The notes below the pieces were generated by a model that worked only from the letters and a program-made list of their open reading frames with translations, had not been told where the DNA came from and ran no database searches. Made by a program: the position numbers and the translations under genes. Below are positions 1-9,175 of a stretch of DNA of 22,748 nucleotides, piece after piece. Positions within the stretch are counted from its first letter, which is position 1. Each line of letters opens with the position of its first letter. Source of the DNA: CAWHQZ01 sp963831645 (GTDB taxonomy: Bacteria > Pseudomonadota > Alphaproteobacteria > Rhizobiales > Aestuariivirgaceae); NCBI GenBank assembly GCA_963831645.1, contig CAWHQZ010000022.1, forward strand, positions 1-22,748, given 5' to 3'.

Positions 1-2
1 AG

Positions 3-723
3 ATATCGTCGTTGCTGCAAGGCTTCATGACTTTCAAGTCGCCGGAGCCGGATGACGGCGTGGATTTCGGCGAGGTAGTGATGGCGATCGCGGCGGAGGC
101 GCCCAAGGATGCGGTGATCATCACCGATGCCGGGAACATCTCAACCTGGGTGCACCGCCACTGGCGCATGGGGCCGGACAACCGCCTGCTCGGCTGTATC
201 GGCGGCGCCATGGGCCCGGGCGTGCCGTTCGGCGTCGCCTCTGGCCTGGTGGAGCCCCAGCGTATGGCGATCGTCTTCGTGGGCGATGGCGGCATCCTCA
301 TGACCGGCCAGGAGATCGTCACCGCCATGCAATACGGCGCCAGGTTCAAGGTGGTGCTTTCGGACAACGGCAGCTACGGAACGATTCGCGCCCACCAGGA
401 GATGCATTTTCCCAAGCGCGTGTCGGGTACGGAATCTCAAGAACCCGGACTTTACGACCTGGGCATTGTCCTTCGGCGCCCATGTGGTGACGATCGCCCG
501 CGGCGACGACGTGAGCGCGAAAGTGCGCGAGGCGCTGGCGCATGACGGCCTGACGGTCATCCACGTCAAGGCGAGCCTAAAGGCGATTTCGGCGTTCACC
601 AGTCTGCGAATTGTAGCGCTCCATAATGCCAGCAATGTGCGGAGAGCTGCTTCCAATTTTTCTTCGAGCCCGAGCAGAATGCGCATGTACGCCAGACTGT
701 CACATGTTCAACCGTTCCAATGA
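3..723 (+). pseudogene. Thiamine-diphosphate-dependent enzyme (acetolactate synthase-like), C-terminal half, frameshifted
   Basis: The reading frame is open to the left edge, so the N-terminal domains lie outside. The visible part is the C-terminal TPP-binding domain of the acetolactate synthase / benzoylformate decarboxylase superfamily. It has VITDAGN, then GGAMGPGVPFGVA, then the cofactor motif beginning GDGGILMTGQEI and ending about 30 residues on with LSDNGSYGTIR. At about 431-433 an extra G shifts the frame. The shifted frame continues sensibly as NLKNPDFTTWALSFGAHVV and on to HVKASLKAISAFTSL (about 618). The remaining codons to the stop at 723 do not look like family sequence. The substrate cannot be named from this half. 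The gene lies upstream of a PhyH oxygenase on the same strand, about 200 bases away. Confidence 0.82.
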
Positions 724-915
724 GGGCGTTGGACGGCAGATCGCGTCGCAAATCGAATTGGTCGTGCCGACTACATAGGTTCCGCAGAATTCTTGCTCCT
801 AACGAAGTCAGTATGACGTGAACCCCTGTGGACACCGCCGTTGCGGTCGTCAAAGTGCGTTGCTTGGGCGGTGCTTCGTATGGTAGGGCTGGCGGCCTCG
901 GGGGGGGTTAGCTGC
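620..915. other. Gap without a supported gene
   Basis: This stretch separates the end of the TPP enzyme similarity from the PhyH gene. Short open frames exist on both strands, but none has recognisable motifs, a good ribosome binding site or a sensible length. A run of seven G (901-907) lies 9 bases before the likely GTG start of the next gene. I see no terminator and no clear promoter. Confidence 0.4.
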
Positions 916-916
916 A

Positions 917-1684
917 GTGACATCCATCGACACGGAAGCTCTTGAGCGCGATGGCTTCGTTGTGGTGAAAGGGCTCGTAGCGGACACTCACATTGCCGCG
1001 TTCGAGGACCAAATCGAGCGCTTCAGCCAGGCTCAGATACGCGAGCTCGATCTGACGCGTCGCGGCGGAGCCGTTCGTTGATGTCTTCGAACGCGGTGGC
1101 ACCTACACAGAGCGCATCTACAAGCTGCTGGAGAGGCTGGCGGTACTCAACCGCATGTCGGTGCGGATTGGCGAGGAGCTCGAAGCGTGCGGATTTTGCA
1201 CTGGGCCAAGATCGACGTTCCCCTCGTCTGGCCTGACATCCGGGCCGACATCCCGAACGACACCACACGATCTCTGCCTGTACACCAGGACGTCGGATCA
1301 ATGCAGTGCCGACGCGCCTGGCGGCTCTGGATCCCGCTGCGGGCTGCCAATCTGCAGTTGGGGACGATGATCATTTACCCGGGAACCCACAAGCATGGTG
1401 TTGTCGATCACAACGTGGAGGACAAATCGAAACCGGTGGTCGATCCGCAGGTCTATGCGGACGTTGCGCCGATCAGTGTGGATTTGCCGGCAGGCGACGG
1501 CGTTCTGCTGAATCCTTTGTGTCTCCACGCGTCGGTTCCAAACCGCTCGGACCGAACGAAGTTCACCCTTATGGTTCAGGTCCAGGATTATGCGGCGGTG
1601 ATCGACCCCGAGGATCGAGGTGAGTTCGCGACCATGACGCGGTACGCGGCAGCTCAGGCCCGAGCGCGACCTGCCAATCATTGA
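917..1684 (+). pseudogene. PhyH-family Fe(II)/2-oxoglutarate dioxygenase, copy 1, frameshifted
   Basis: This is a phytanoyl-CoA dioxygenase family protein; such enzymes hydroxylate small molecules using Fe(II), O2 and 2-oxoglutarate. It starts at GTG 917 with EALERDGFVVVKGLV, the usual N-terminal motif. The frame hits TGA at 1079, and the protein continues one frame over as EPFVDVFERGGTYTERIYK. It returns to the first frame near 1185 with RILHWAKIDVPLVWPDIRAD. The iron ligands are visible as VHQDVGSMQCRRAW (HxD) near 1280 and the distal His in LCLHASVPNR. The following R in RTKFTLMVQVQDYA probably binds 2-oxoglutarate. The two indels compensate, so the reconstructed length of about 255 residues is normal. 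It is followed directly by a GNAT gene, an arrangement repeated at 7708-9038. The substrate is unknown. Confidence 0.82.
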
Positions 1685-1761
1685 TCGGCTTCGTGAGTAT
1701 CGTTTCGCGTGGAGGTTCGATTGAAGGTGCGGTCAGTGTTCATTGGCTGACGGGGCCCGGC

Positions 1762-2449
1762 ATGAGGGCAAATAGCGATAGCGCGGCTGGACAGCTTGAA
1801 CTTGTGCTTCTGTCGCCAGACGACGTGGATGACGTCTATGGTCTCTACGAACTCAGCCGCTCCATCAGCCCCTATGGCCATTTGGCGGTCCGAACCAAAG
1901 ACGACTACCGCGAACTGTTCCGCGAGCCGGGCAATGTTATCGGCACCGGCATCAGGGACAACGGACAGTTGGTAGCCCATTCAATCTGCCATCGCCTGAC
2001 GGCGAACCCGTATCGCGACAATCCGGTGTTGGCGGCCATCGATCCGGCGACGAGCACGGTATTTCACGGCGACGGCACGGTCGTCCACCCGGACTATCAG
2101 GGCCGTCACATCAGCCAGCGGATTTTCCGCTTGAGGGTGGAGCAGATGGCCGAACGGCGGATCGAACATTTTGTCGCCCTTATTGCGATCGACAATATCG
2201 TGTCGATCGGCAATGCTCTTCTGTCGGGGGCGATTCTTGTCGGGTTCAGGCGCGACGAAACGGCCATGAATTTCGTTGTCTACAGCGGCCGCCTCGCTCA
2301 GCAGGTTCCGCGACAATGTACCGCCAGTTCAGGCCGTTCGCATGAACGGAAGCCCTCGTCGTCTTCGGAGGGCGCGGCTGGTTGTTGTTGCGCGTTCAAC
2401 CGCGGGGCTCCCGAACAGGCTCGTCACCGGGTTGGAGGGGAAGTCATGA
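1762..2449 (+). pseudogene. GNAT-family N-acetyltransferase, copy 1, probable 3' frameshift
   Basis: This is a GCN5-related acetyltransferase. ATG 1762 gives MRANSDSAAGQLELVLLSPDD, and the fold signature follows: VFHGDGTVVHPDYQGRHISQ (beta4 plus the acetyl-CoA pyrophosphate loop, Q-G-R-H-I), then ALIAIDNIVSIGNAL and GFRRDETAMNFVVYSG. The PhyH stop (1682-1684) lies just upstream. In frame, the ORF runs past 2330 into low-complexity sequence and stops only at 2649, overlapping the next gene. A shift near 2300 to the frame ending at TGA 2447-2449 would give a normal length. The acceptor substrate is not deducible. A TTG start at 1681 would be possible, but its extra 27 residues look non-coding. 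Confidence 0.7.
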
Positions 2450-2509
2450 CTTCTTTTTTATCCGTTTACGTCCCCACGACACCACACAGAATGGAACCGC
2501 CCGCCGCTG

Positions 2510-3706
2510 ATGAACATCGCGATTCGAACTCGAACACTGCACGGCAAGGAGGTCACGAATGCCTGGGTGCTGCGCAAAGGAGCGGATCACGCCCCGAGAC
2601 AACGGGGGCAACTCGAACTCACCAAGATAAGCCTGCCGCCTCTCCCTGACGACTGGGTGCTCGTCGAGACGCTCTATGGTTCGTGGGAAGGCAACATGAC
2701 CCACGCTCTCGACCGCGATCCGATCGATGTTTGCCGCCGCCTCGGCCAAGACTTCATTGTCCTCGGCAACAGTGCAGTCGTGCGGGTTTTGGCTACCGGC
2801 GGAAGTGTCCAACCGATACGTGAGGGCACGCTGTGCATGTTCGCCCCCGTCGCAAAACAGGACGCTCATGGCTACGTCCAGACCGTCTGCGCTTATGACG
2901 AGCCGAACTCGATGGGCTGCCTCGCTGAACAATTCCTTGTCAAGCCGACCCAGCTCATCCCGCTCCCCGAAGGCGCCGGCATCGCCCCTTCACAATGGGC
3001 GAGTTTCCTGGTCCGCTACGCCTCCGCCCGATCGAATTGGCGTGTGGCGCTCGGTGCGTGGCGGCTGCAGATGGCCGACGTGCCGTTTGAAGAAATACAC
3101 GTTTGGGCCTGGGGTGGAGGAGTGGCATATGCGGAGCTTCTCCTGGCGCGGGCGATTGGCTGCCAGACGGCCATGCTGCATACCGGCGCCGAGCGCGGGC
3201 AGAGCATCAGAGAGGCCGGCATTACGCCAGTAGACCGCAGCTCGTTTGCGCTGCTCTCAGCCGCTGTACCGGCTGGCGACCGCAAAACGCTGGTCGCGCG
3301 AACCAAGGTCGAGCGCGCCTTTTTGAACCTTGTTGACGAGATGACCGGTGGAGTTAGGGTGTCAATTTTTATCGACAATATCGGCGGCCCGATCGTCCGG
3401 CCGACGCTGCGGGCTCTCGGGCGGCAGGGCGTGCTTGCGACAACGGGCTGGAAGCGTGGCCTCGACGTCGAATTCAACCGGGCGATTGCGTGCCAAAACC
3501 GGCAACTTCTTGTTCACACCCACGCGAGCCCGCTCAACGAGGCGACGGACGCCGTGCGATATGCCGCGAAGCACCGATGGGTGCCGCCGCTGCAGAAGCG
3601 CATTTACCACTGGCACGAGATTCCGGCCGTTGCCGAGGATCACGCGGCGGGACGGATCGCGACTTTCTTCCCGACGTTCATGGCTGCCGCGGCGGATCAT
3701 CTTTGA
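2510..3706 (+). CDS. Medium-chain dehydrogenase/reductase (zinc-type alcohol dehydrogenase-like)
   Basis: This is an uninterrupted 398-residue protein with the MDR layout. The N-terminal GroES-like half contains LPDDWVLVETLYGSWEGNMTH and the VLGNSAVVRVLATGG strand. The Rossmann half begins near residue 200 with VWAWGGGVAYAELLLA, where the glycine-rich turn is GGGVAYAE rather than the common GxGxxG. Late in the protein IFIDNIGGPIVRPTLRALG and GRQGVLATTGW match the 'region after the cofactor' of the family. I do not see the structural-zinc cysteine cluster, so it may be zinc-free, nearer to quinone or enoyl reductases. It is one of the few intact genes in the left half. The P450 follows convergently 21 bases away. 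The substrate is unknown. The start has no strong ribosome binding site. Confidence 0.75.
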   Translation: MNIAIRTRTLHGKEVTNAWVLRKGADHAPRQRGQLELTKISLPPLPDDWVLVETLYGSWEGNMTHALDRDPIDVCRRLGQDFIVLGNSAVVRVLATGGSVQPIREGTLCMFAPVAKQDAHGYVQTVCAYDEPNSMGCLAEQFLVKPTQLIPLPEGAGIAPSQWASFLVRYASARSNWRVALGAWRLQMADVPFEEIHVWAWGGGVAYAELLLARAIGCQTAMLHTGAERGQSIREAGITPVDRSSFALLSAAVPAGDRKTLVARTKVERAFLNLVDEMTGGVRVSIFIDNIGGPIVRPTLRALGRQGVLATTGWKRGLDVEFNRAIACQNRQLLVHTHASPLNEATDAVRYAAKHRWVPPLQKRIYHWHEIPAVAEDHAAGRIATFFPTFMAAAADHL

Positions 3707-3727
3707 GGCGGGCCCGCAAGGCTGCTC

Positions 3728-5019
3728 TCAGATGCTGCAGGCCTGGCATCTCTGGCCGCGGATCGGACGCCGCGACTGCCGTTCCGGCGTGAAGGCGACA
3801 GGCATTTCCTTTATTCCACCGATGAAATTCGACCGCAGCCGGCGGATTGGGCCAATCACCCGAAGGTCCGGCAGCCGATCGAGCAGCTCCTCGATGGCCA
3901 CCTTGAGTTGCAGCTCCGCCATGCGCCAGCCGAGGCAATGATGCGGCGCCGATCCGAAGGCGAGATGCGGCGTCGCCGCGTTATCCCTAAAGCGGCCGAC
4001 CCCGAACGCCATCGCGTTTGTCCACTTGTCGTCGTCGCGATTGGCGGAGCTGTACCAGACGACGACCTTGTCGCCGCGCCTGATCTTGCGCTTCCCGACC
4101 TCGACGTCCCTGTGCAGTCCGGCGGACGTGCATGAGCGGCGACGCCCAGCGCACGATCTCCTTGACGGCGCTCACGATCAGCGATCGATCGGCCATGACC
4201 TTCTGCTTCTCGTCCGGGAAGAGCGAAAGCGCCAGTATGCCGGCCGACAAGGAATGACGGGTCGTTTCGTTGCCGGCGACAAGGAATGCCGCAAAATTCT
4301 CCGAGTAGGTTGCGAAATCCAGCGGCTCCCCGTCGATTTCGGCGGCGGCAAGCAGCGAGACAACGTCCCTACCGGGCGCCTTCCTGCGCTGGGCCAGCAG
4401 CCCAGCCGCGTAGTTTTCCATTTCGCCAACGCTTTGCAGGCGAACCTCGATGGTCGGCTGGTAATCGGGGTCGTCGTCGCCGATGAGTGCGTTCGACCAT
4501 TTCAACAGCTTGGTGGAATCGCTTTCCGGAACCGCGAGAAGATCGGCAAGGAGCCCAAGAGTGAGCGGGGCGGCAATGGCGGAGACGAATTCGGCCGAGC
4601 CGGCCTCGGCGATTGCGTCAACTAACCGCGTCATGCGAGCGCGGACATGGTCCTCCATCGCGGCGACCGCCTGGGGCGCGAACAGCGGCTGGAGAGCGCG
4701 TCGCAACTGTGTATGTTGGGGAGGATCCATTGCCAGGAGGTGCGGCTTAGGGTTGCTGGTCACCTCGTGCTTATTGAAGATCCGCATGCCGCCGTTCTCG
4801 ATCGCTGCCGAGAACGTCTCGGGATCCTGAACCACCCGGACAACGTCCTCATATCGGGTGACGGCCCAAAAGCCCTGCGCATCGGATCCGGGTTCCAGTA
4901 GACGGGCTCGTCGGCGCGCAGGTGCGCAAAAACCCGATGGTAGTCATCGGTCGTATAGAAATCGGGTCCTTGAGATCGAGACCCGATTTGATCGGCAATG
5001 CCTTCCTACTTGCCACCAT
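3728..5019 (-). pseudogene. Cytochrome P450, at least three frameshifts
   Basis: This is a bacterial class I P450 heme monooxygenase. Reading the minus strand from ATG 5019 gives MVASRKALPIKSGLDLKDP. The frame shifts near 4961 to FYTTDDYHRVFAHLRADEPV and again near 4887 to DAQGFWAVTRYEDVVRVVQD. A long clean stretch holds the C-helix HLLAMDPPQHTQLRR, the I-helix oxygen-activation motif FLVAGNETTRHS and the ExxR motif in VKEIVRWASP. A third shift near 4114 leads to RDVEVGKRKIRRGDKVVVWY and the heme-binding loop HLAFGSAPHHCLGWRMAE, with the Cys ligand present. The reconstructed length of about 425 residues is normal. ATG 5019 has AGGA about 8 bases upstream. It is convergent with the dehydrogenase and divergent from the ATP-grasp gene. 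Redox partners are not in the window. Confidence 0.88.
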
Positions 5020-5188
5020 CGTAGCGGTCCTGAAAATTGCCCCACTCGGCCGGATCGACCAAGCCCCCTAGTCAGTGCATAACATAGTCGCGGCAGCCAC
5101 CCAATACGGGTACTTCCAGGTCCTTCCATGCGATCTCACGCGCCGCAGCCCATAACTTCAACTCTGCGAGCACTCCATACAGGGCCAT
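5008..5188 (-). pseudogene. Small unknown reading frame just upstream of the P450
   Basis: On the minus strand one frame reads MALYGVLAELKLWAAAREI, then DLEVPVLGGCRDYVMH, a TGA at 5072-5074, and in the same frame GLVDPAEWGNFQDRYDGGK, ending at TAG 5008-5010. This end overlaps the P450 start, as expected for a translationally coupled upstream gene. The peptide composition is protein-like rather than random, and the in-frame stop looks like another local defect. I do not recognise the family. It could be the damaged C-terminus of a longer gene whose beginning is lost in 5190-5400. Confidence 0.35.
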
Positions 5189-5189
5189 G

Positions 5190-5420
5190 GTTTCGGCTTG
5201 CAGCCCGGAGTAAGCTGATCCTCTAGCATCCACAGGCACAGATTCACTCAGCGTTTGGCAATCGGTCGATGTTTCGTGTGCTGAGCTGAATTCAAAGCCC
5301 TTTCAAGTCCGCACGTTCCTGCCGCTGCGCCTGATTCATCGAAGAATTGAGCCGCTTGCGTAAATCGGTCGCGAAGCTAGAGTAATTTGACCAGTTCAGG
5401 CGAGTGACCTCAGGGGCCCC
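5190..5420. promoter_or_regulatory. Divergent intergenic region between the P450 side and the ATP-grasp operon
   Basis: This 230-base gap lies between the leftward P450 group and the rightward biosynthetic train, so it should hold the promoters of both. I see no clear sigma-70 pair, operator palindrome or riboswitch. AGGGG at 5412-5416 lies about 8 bases before ATG 5424. The regulatory call rests only on the divergent layout. Confidence 0.3.
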
Positions 5421-6305
5421 GTGATGGACCGACCGACGGCTGCGAGTGCTTCTGGTGCCGGGTTCAACCTCGTGATGTCATATCGGCATAAGGCGCTGAA
5501 TCCGGGCGACTATGCCAAGATAGCAGAGCGCATAGGAAAGCTCGCCAGTGACGTTCATGTTCATATTCTGCCGGATTTGCCCCAGCCCAGTTCAAAGCTC
5601 AGAAGCCTGGCTGAACGCCCCACGCTGGTCTTTTGCCCGACCCGGCTCAGACTTTTCAAGGTCTTGCGCGGCGCCACCTATTGCGGTCAACAAGTCCCGA
5701 AAGACGAGCAGTTGCGCATGCTGGCAGCGCAGGGTATTCGCGTCCCGAAATGGACGTTCCTCAAGCCCCAAACCACCCTGAGCGAGCAGGAATGGGACGT
5801 TTCACCATATTGAAACCCGCCGCGTTCGGAAGCGCGACCCTCGGTCGCGGCGTCGAACTGGTCAGAACATCCACGATCGGATGCGGCTTGCGGCGCAATT
5901 TTCGAAAGATCGCCGCAGGCGGCGGCGGTTTGGGGTACCGTGGCGACCCATCGACACGGGGAGGCGGCCAGAGCTGCCAGGTACTGACGCTTTTGGGAGG
6001 CTCGGCTTTGCGCTCTGCGCAGCGTCAACTGATCCCCCTGCCTGACCTCGACGATCCAGACATCGGCGATGACGGCGACCGCGGGTCACGACCAACGCCA
6101 TATCCGGCGAGCGTGGGGCTGAATTGTGTTATGACCAGGTTGCTGAAGTACGCGTCGAAGAGTTATCTGGCCATACTCCACGTGCGTACCAGCGGTCCAA
6201 CATTCACCGCGAAGCCAACCCCGGACAGGCTGTTTTACCTCGAAGGTCGATCCCAGCAGAAACACCTGGCACTTTTCCTCTAATATCGAACACAAGCCGA
6301 TCTAA
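5421..6305 (+). pseudogene. ATP-grasp ligase, several frameshifts
   Basis: This is an ATP-grasp carboxylate-amine ligase, which activates a carboxylate as acyl phosphate and couples it to an amine. GTG 5421 and ATG 5424 are adjacent possible starts. The first frame carries LRGATYCGQQVPKDEQLRML and QGIRVPKWTFLKP, the central-domain entry. Near 5792 the frame shifts to RFTILKPAAFGSATLGRGVE, matching the ATP-binding K-P..G..G.GV..V motif. After 5890 the frames become mixed, with PDLDDPDIGD near 6050. They end with LFYLEVDPSRNTWHFSSN near 6228-6284, the family's metal-binding E-x-N/D segment. That frame stops at 6305; a different frame stays open to 6519, so the true 3' end is uncertain. It heads a same-strand train whose next gene is CapA-like. 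The substrate is unknown. Confidence 0.72.
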
Positions 6306-6553
6306 TCAAGGCATGCGCGCCGAAGGCCGACTTGGCGCTCGGGAAATAGCATTCAAGCCCCTGATCGAGAACGTCCTAGGTTGCTCGCCACGTGGAGCCA
6401 GGAGCCGGGTCAAGGATGGGAGCACGGTACTTCAGGCCGATCTTCGACGCTGCCCACTGCGCGCGGATGCAAGAGATCTCCCCTTAGGTTCCATGTCGCA
6501 GGAATTCTTCGATTGCTGACCGGTGCAATTTACAGGTCTCCCCATTCCTCAGG
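6306..6553. other. Degraded stretch between ATP-grasp and CapA genes
   Basis: About 250 bases lie between the last recognisable ATP-grasp motif and the proposed CapA start. The frame ending at 6519 may be the damaged C-terminus of the ATP-grasp protein. I find no recognisable domain, RNA gene or terminator here. Confidence 0.3.
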
Positions 6554-7705
6554 ATGGCGGTGGGCGATACCGGCGAAGGTCAGGTCATGACCACACCATA
6601 GTACTCACGCTCCAGCGACCGCGCACGGCGTATCGTCGGCACCCATCCGGGATTGCCGCGTCCGGCGTACCGTTCGCCATCATCTCTCACAGCGATACCG
6701 CGTTCGGCGAGACCCACCCAGTACAAGGCCGCGGCGGTCAGAACATCTCTCGAGGACCACGGCTATGACTACTCGGTACAGACTCCGCGACAAGCTGCTG
6801 GTCCGCCGATCTCATTGTCGCCGATCTGGAGGCGCCGCTCACCGAACATGGAGCCGCTCGCCGTTCGAGAGGCAGGAGCCCTTCGTCCACTCCAGCAATA
6901 TCTAGGAGACCCTGCCCTGCCTCGCAGAGCACGACATTGGCATCGTCGCCTCGCCAACAATAAGGCATTGACTATGGCGCAGACCGCTTCGATAGAACGC
7001 TGGCGGTCCTTGCCAAGGCGGGCGTGAGCGCCTGGCGCCGGACTGGACAGCGAGCCCCACCGGCACAGCCGCTGCTGATCTGCCGGGCTGCAGTATCGCC
7101 GTGTACGGTGACTGAGAACAGCCGGATACTGTGGAACACCGCTGCGCCTGTTCGCTGCTCGCGATTGTGGCCGCCTGTTCGCTGATCACGACCTGCTGGC
7201 CACGGCGGTACCTCGCTGAACATGCCGGCCCAGCGTGCTTTCTTATCGTCCTCCCGCATCGGTTCCGCTGCGCACCCGCGCGGGCGACACTGCTGCCTGG
7301 TCGAGGCCGGCGCCGATCTCATTCTTGGCCACGGCGCCCACACCGTTCAGGAGATCGAGCGCGTCGGAGGATTTCGGTCATACTGCGGGCTTCGGCGGTT
7401 TCGTCTTCGATTCTTGCAGCCGCTACAAGAAGTTTAACGCTCCTCCTCTCGGGCTTCTCGGCCAGGGTTGCTGAGTCGGTTCCTACGGCTCTTGGCGCGT
7501 ACTTCTGCTTGCGCTGTTTCCCATTCGCCCAGCGATGCGATCACCGGATGCCGGTCGCGACTCATTACCCGAATCAGTTGCGCGCACGCTAACTCTTTTC
7601 AAGCGCATCTCCGCCCCGCTGCAGCGAGCTTGTCAGCGCCTCGCGGAGGATGGGGCGGGAACGGAAGGTTTTGCATGGGACTGGCCCTGGGATGAGTCGG
7701 ATTGA
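6554..7705 (+). pseudogene. CapA/PgsA-type poly-gamma-glutamate biosynthesis protein, many frameshifts
   Basis: This belongs to the PGA_cap (CapA) family, a calcineurin-like metallophosphoesterase-fold protein of poly-gamma-glutamate capsule systems. Joining frames gives: MAVGDTGEGQ at ATG 6554 (the N-terminal G-D of the fold); ADLIVADLEAPLTEHGAA (6795-6850); AEHDIGIV then ANNKALDYGADRFDRTLAVL (6930-7010); CSIAVYGVTENS near 7090; EAGADLILGHGAHTVQEIER (7305-7365), the conserved G-H-x-H block; YGLGGFVFDSCSRYKKFNA; and LQRACQRLAEDGAGTEGFAW near 7610-7680, ending at TGA 7703-7705. The order of motifs and the total length (about 380 residues) fit the family. At least six indels interrupt it. The PhyH gene starts 3 bases after its stop. 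I see no clear signal peptide or anchor in the damaged N-terminus. Confidence 0.75.
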
Positions 7706-7707
7706 CG

Positions 7708-8521
7708 ATGGGGTGGAAGGCGGGAGACTCGACATCGGTGAGCATCAGCTGCCGCGCGCTGGAGCGCTACGGCTGCGTGGGTTTACGAGGCCCTGCTGCA
7801 CCACCAGGAAGTCGACGGAACTGAAACGGAGATCGCACCGCTTCGGTCCGGTGCAGTTCCACGAGCTCGGTATCGAACAGCAGGCGGTCGGCGTTCATTG
7901 AACATGTTTCGCCACGACAGCGGGTCCCAGTCGCATCTTTATCGACTTCATCGAGCGACTGTTCATTCTGCCCATCGCATCGCCGTCCCGCCTGGGCCTG
8001 GCTGGATGGTTCCGTTTCCTGAAGTCGGCCCAGAGCATCTGGTGCGCTGATCTGGCCAGAACATCAGGCCGACGTTCCAGGCGCAGCGCCGCCCGCCGCT
8101 GCCGTACATCAGGAGCTTCGGTTCGATGCAGTGTCGTCGTGCCCTGGAGGCTATCGGTCGCACTCCAGTGCCGCCACCGTGGAAACAGGTTGGATGATGG
8201 TGTCTCCAGGATCCCACCGGCAAGGCGCGATCAGCCACAACTTGGACGATCCTATCAAGCCATACGTCGAGGGCCCAGCGCTACACCAGCGTGGCCGGCG
8301 TGGACCTGGTTTCCCAGCCCGGCGACGATCTGCTGATCGATCCGCTGCTGCTCCACGCCTCGGTTTGGACCCGCTGCCCCAACGCACCAAGTTTCACGCT
8401 CATGGTCCAGGTCCAGGACTATACTACATCGATGGATCCCGACGATGGTTCCGACGACTTCACGCTATCGAGCGCATCGCGACGTTGAGAGCGAGAGGGC
8501 GCGCGCCCAGGCAGCGGCTGA
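7708..8521 (+). pseudogene. PhyH-family Fe(II)/2-oxoglutarate dioxygenase, copy 2, many frameshifts
   Basis: This is a paralogue of the gene at 917-1684. ATG 7708, 3 bases after the CapA stop, gives MGWKAGDSTSVSI and then LERYGCVGLRGLLHHQEVDG, parallel to LERDGFVVVKGLV in copy 1. Further pieces follow in changing frames: RFGPVQFHELGIEQQ, SAQSIWCAD, VHQEL/GSMQCRRALE (8110-8150), TVETGWMMVSPGSHRQGAIS and NLDDPIKPYVEG. Then come VDLVSQPGDDLLIDPLLLHA, with the distal His, and SFTLMVQVQDYTTSMDPDD. The first iron motif reads HQE rather than HQD in the only sensible frame. It probably ends at TGA 8519-8521, 7 bases before the next ATG. Its neighbours are CapA upstream and GNAT downstream, as with copy 1. 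Confidence 0.78.
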
Positions 8522-8528
8522 CTTCGCA

Positions 8529-9038
8529 ATGCGTTCGGCGACTTCACCGGCAAGTCGTTCTGAGGTAGTAGTCCTACGTCTCCTGCGTTCGGATCAATTA
8601 GAGTCGCTACGATGTTCACCTGGCGGTGCGCCGAAACCTGCAGTCAAGAGATTTCATGTACAAATCGGGGGCCGGAATTTTTCGTGACAGTGCCTTTGCT
8701 TACGGCCGGCTGATCGGCGCTTTCCATGATCGTCTCCTGATCGGTTACTCCGCGCTTCGCATCGGGCGAAAGGCTCAAACATCACACTGGCGGTATTTGC
8801 GTCATCTATGGCTCTGGCCGACAGGATTGGCGAGGGAGCGGGCGGGCCACTTACCCGCCTACCGGCGGGCAGGGCTTTTTCGGCAGCTGCTGAGTCGGCG
8901 CAATGATGTTGCACGGGGATGGCGGCATGCAGTTTCGATCAGCATCGCGCGCCTGGCGACGTCCCTTGTCTTGCTTCTTCGACGGAAGGCTTCGTCATTG
9001 CCGCGCCATACCGGGAGCAGGACGGCGGTGGTTCCTGA
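8529..9038 (+). pseudogene. GNAT-family N-acetyltransferase, copy 2, frameshifted
   Basis: ATG 8529 starts MRSATSPASRSEVVVLRLLR and continues SDQLESLR. After a shift come DVHLAVRRNLQSRDFMYKSG and GRLIGAFHDRLLIGYSALR (strands beta2-beta3). The acetyl-CoA loop is seen as HLPAYRRAGLFRQLLSRRND near 8850-8900. The C-terminal strands are WRHAVSISIA and, one frame over, EGFVIAAPYREQDGGGS ending at TGA 9036-9038. The length of about 170 residues is normal for GNAT. The stop overlaps the next ATG (TGATG). It follows a PhyH gene, as copy 1 does at 1762. The acceptor is unknown, and at least four indels are present. Confidence 0.62.
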
Positions 9039-9175
9039 TGCTGAAATCACTTGTCGCAGAGTTCCAGTTCGACGCCCAGGCCGGCCGTCGGGCTGCGTCG
9101 GATGACACGGCGAGCGATCTGCAGTTTCTCCTCTCCGGATTGTGCGGTGAGCGTGTGAATATGAGGAGACGCTGA
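9038..9175 (+). CDS. 45-codon ORF coupled to GNAT and to the cyanophycin-synthetase-like gene
   Basis: This short ORF encodes MLKSLVAEFQFDAQAGRRAA and then SDDTASDLQFLLSGLCGERV plus NMRRR. Its ATG overlaps the stop of the GNAT gene and its own stop overlaps the next ATG, both as TGATG, which is the layout of translationally coupled genes. GAGGAG lies near its 3' end (9163-9168), 6 bases before the next ATG. I do not recognise it. It has one Cys, no membrane segment and a basic tail. Given the indels around it, it could also be a fragment of a longer protein. A substrate-peptide or accessory role would be speculation. Confidence 0.4.
   Translation: MLKSLVAEFQFDAQAGRRAASDDTASDLQFLLSGLCGERVNMRRR

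Noticed and set aside
8900..8935. GDGG motif (MMLHGDGGMQF) suggesting a second TPP enzyme
   Set aside because: The surrounding frames instead give GNAT motifs in the right order (YRRAGLFRQLL, then GFVIAAPYREQ), and no other TPP-enzyme segment is nearby.
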